Assembly (NCBI GenBank): GCA_020056645.1
Contig: JAGVHJ010000255.1
Location: forward strand, 1-7,058
Direction: 5' to 3'
DNA: 7,058 nt
From: Desulfobacterales bacterium
GTDB taxonomy: Bacteria; Desulfobacterota; Desulfobacteria; Desulfobacterales; JAHIVH01
The position numbers and the translations under genes are program-made. The stretch's first letter is position 1; every line of letters begins with the position of its first letter. A model generated the notes under the pieces. The model searched no databases. It saw only the letters and a program-made list of their open reading frames with translations, and was not told the DNA's origin. This document shows, one piece after another, positions 7,022-7,058 of the stretch.

Positions 7022-7054
7022 TTTATAAATATATTTATTTGTCCGAGAAATCAA
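7022..7054 (-). promoter_or_regulatory. Candidate promoter region with 14-bp AT palindrome for the binding-protein/porin operon
   Basis: On the minus strand, TTGATT (7049-7054) resembles a -35 box, and TATAAA (7022-7027) resembles a -10 box. Their 21-nt spacing is too long for normal sigma-70. TATTTA (7026-7031) sits at 17 nt but matches poorly. The perfect palindrome ATAAATATATTTAT (7025-7038) overlaps the -10 area and could bind a regulator or simply aid melting. The region is clearly AT-rich and placed correctly for the operon; the exact elements are uncertain. Confidence 0.35.
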
Positions 7055-7058
7055 GCCA

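Noticed and set aside
6962..7054. N-terminal extension of the binding-protein-like gene to an ATG at 7054
   Set aside because: It would place the signal peptide internally and would translate the tandem repeat and promoter-like sequence; the internal ATG at 6961 has a perfect AGGAGG.

Overview
The window looks like part of the chromosome of a Gram-negative anaerobe, most likely a member of the Desulfobacterota (formerly Deltaproteobacteria). This is inferred from gene content: a ferredoxin-type 2-oxoacid oxidoreductase typical of anaerobes, next to a signal-peptide-bearing beta-barrel outer-membrane protein ending in Phe. No sequence search was possible. No RNA genes, CRISPR arrays, insertion sequences or prophage genes were seen.

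Left part (1-3913, + strand): a terminator-like hairpin at the left edge seems to end an upstream transcript. A tight four-gene operon follows. It encodes the alpha (korA-like), beta (korB-like) and gamma (korC-like) subunits of a 2-oxoacid:ferredoxin oxidoreductase, then the radical-SAM heme chaperone HemW. Junctions are 4 nt, 5 nt and a 1-nt stop/start overlap, so the genes are probably co-transcribed. The Kor proteins would interconvert a 2-oxoacid (2-oxoglutarate is the best guess) and its acyl-CoA with ferredoxin as electron carrier. No ferredoxin-like delta subunit is encoded here.

Middle (3914-5267, + strand): a visibly AT-richer 271-nt leader, holding a G8A6 homopolymer and small inverted repeats, precedes a single thiolase-fold gene. 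Its product resembles type III polyketide (chalcone) synthases and keeps the Cys-His-Asn triad, but its C-terminal GFGPG loop is altered. No tailoring enzyme adjoins it.

Right part (5318-6961, - strand): a convergent two-gene operon encodes a small secreted phosphate-binding-protein-like protein and a porin-like outer-membrane protein. An AT-rich promoter-like region containing a 14-bp palindrome lies upstream, and a perfectly phased 14-bp tandem repeat sits just before the ribosome binding site. No ABC transporter genes are present.

Nothing here proves a wholly new system. The best leads are the divergent stand-alone type III PKS-like enzyme and the binding-protein/porin pair with its repeat-bearing leader.
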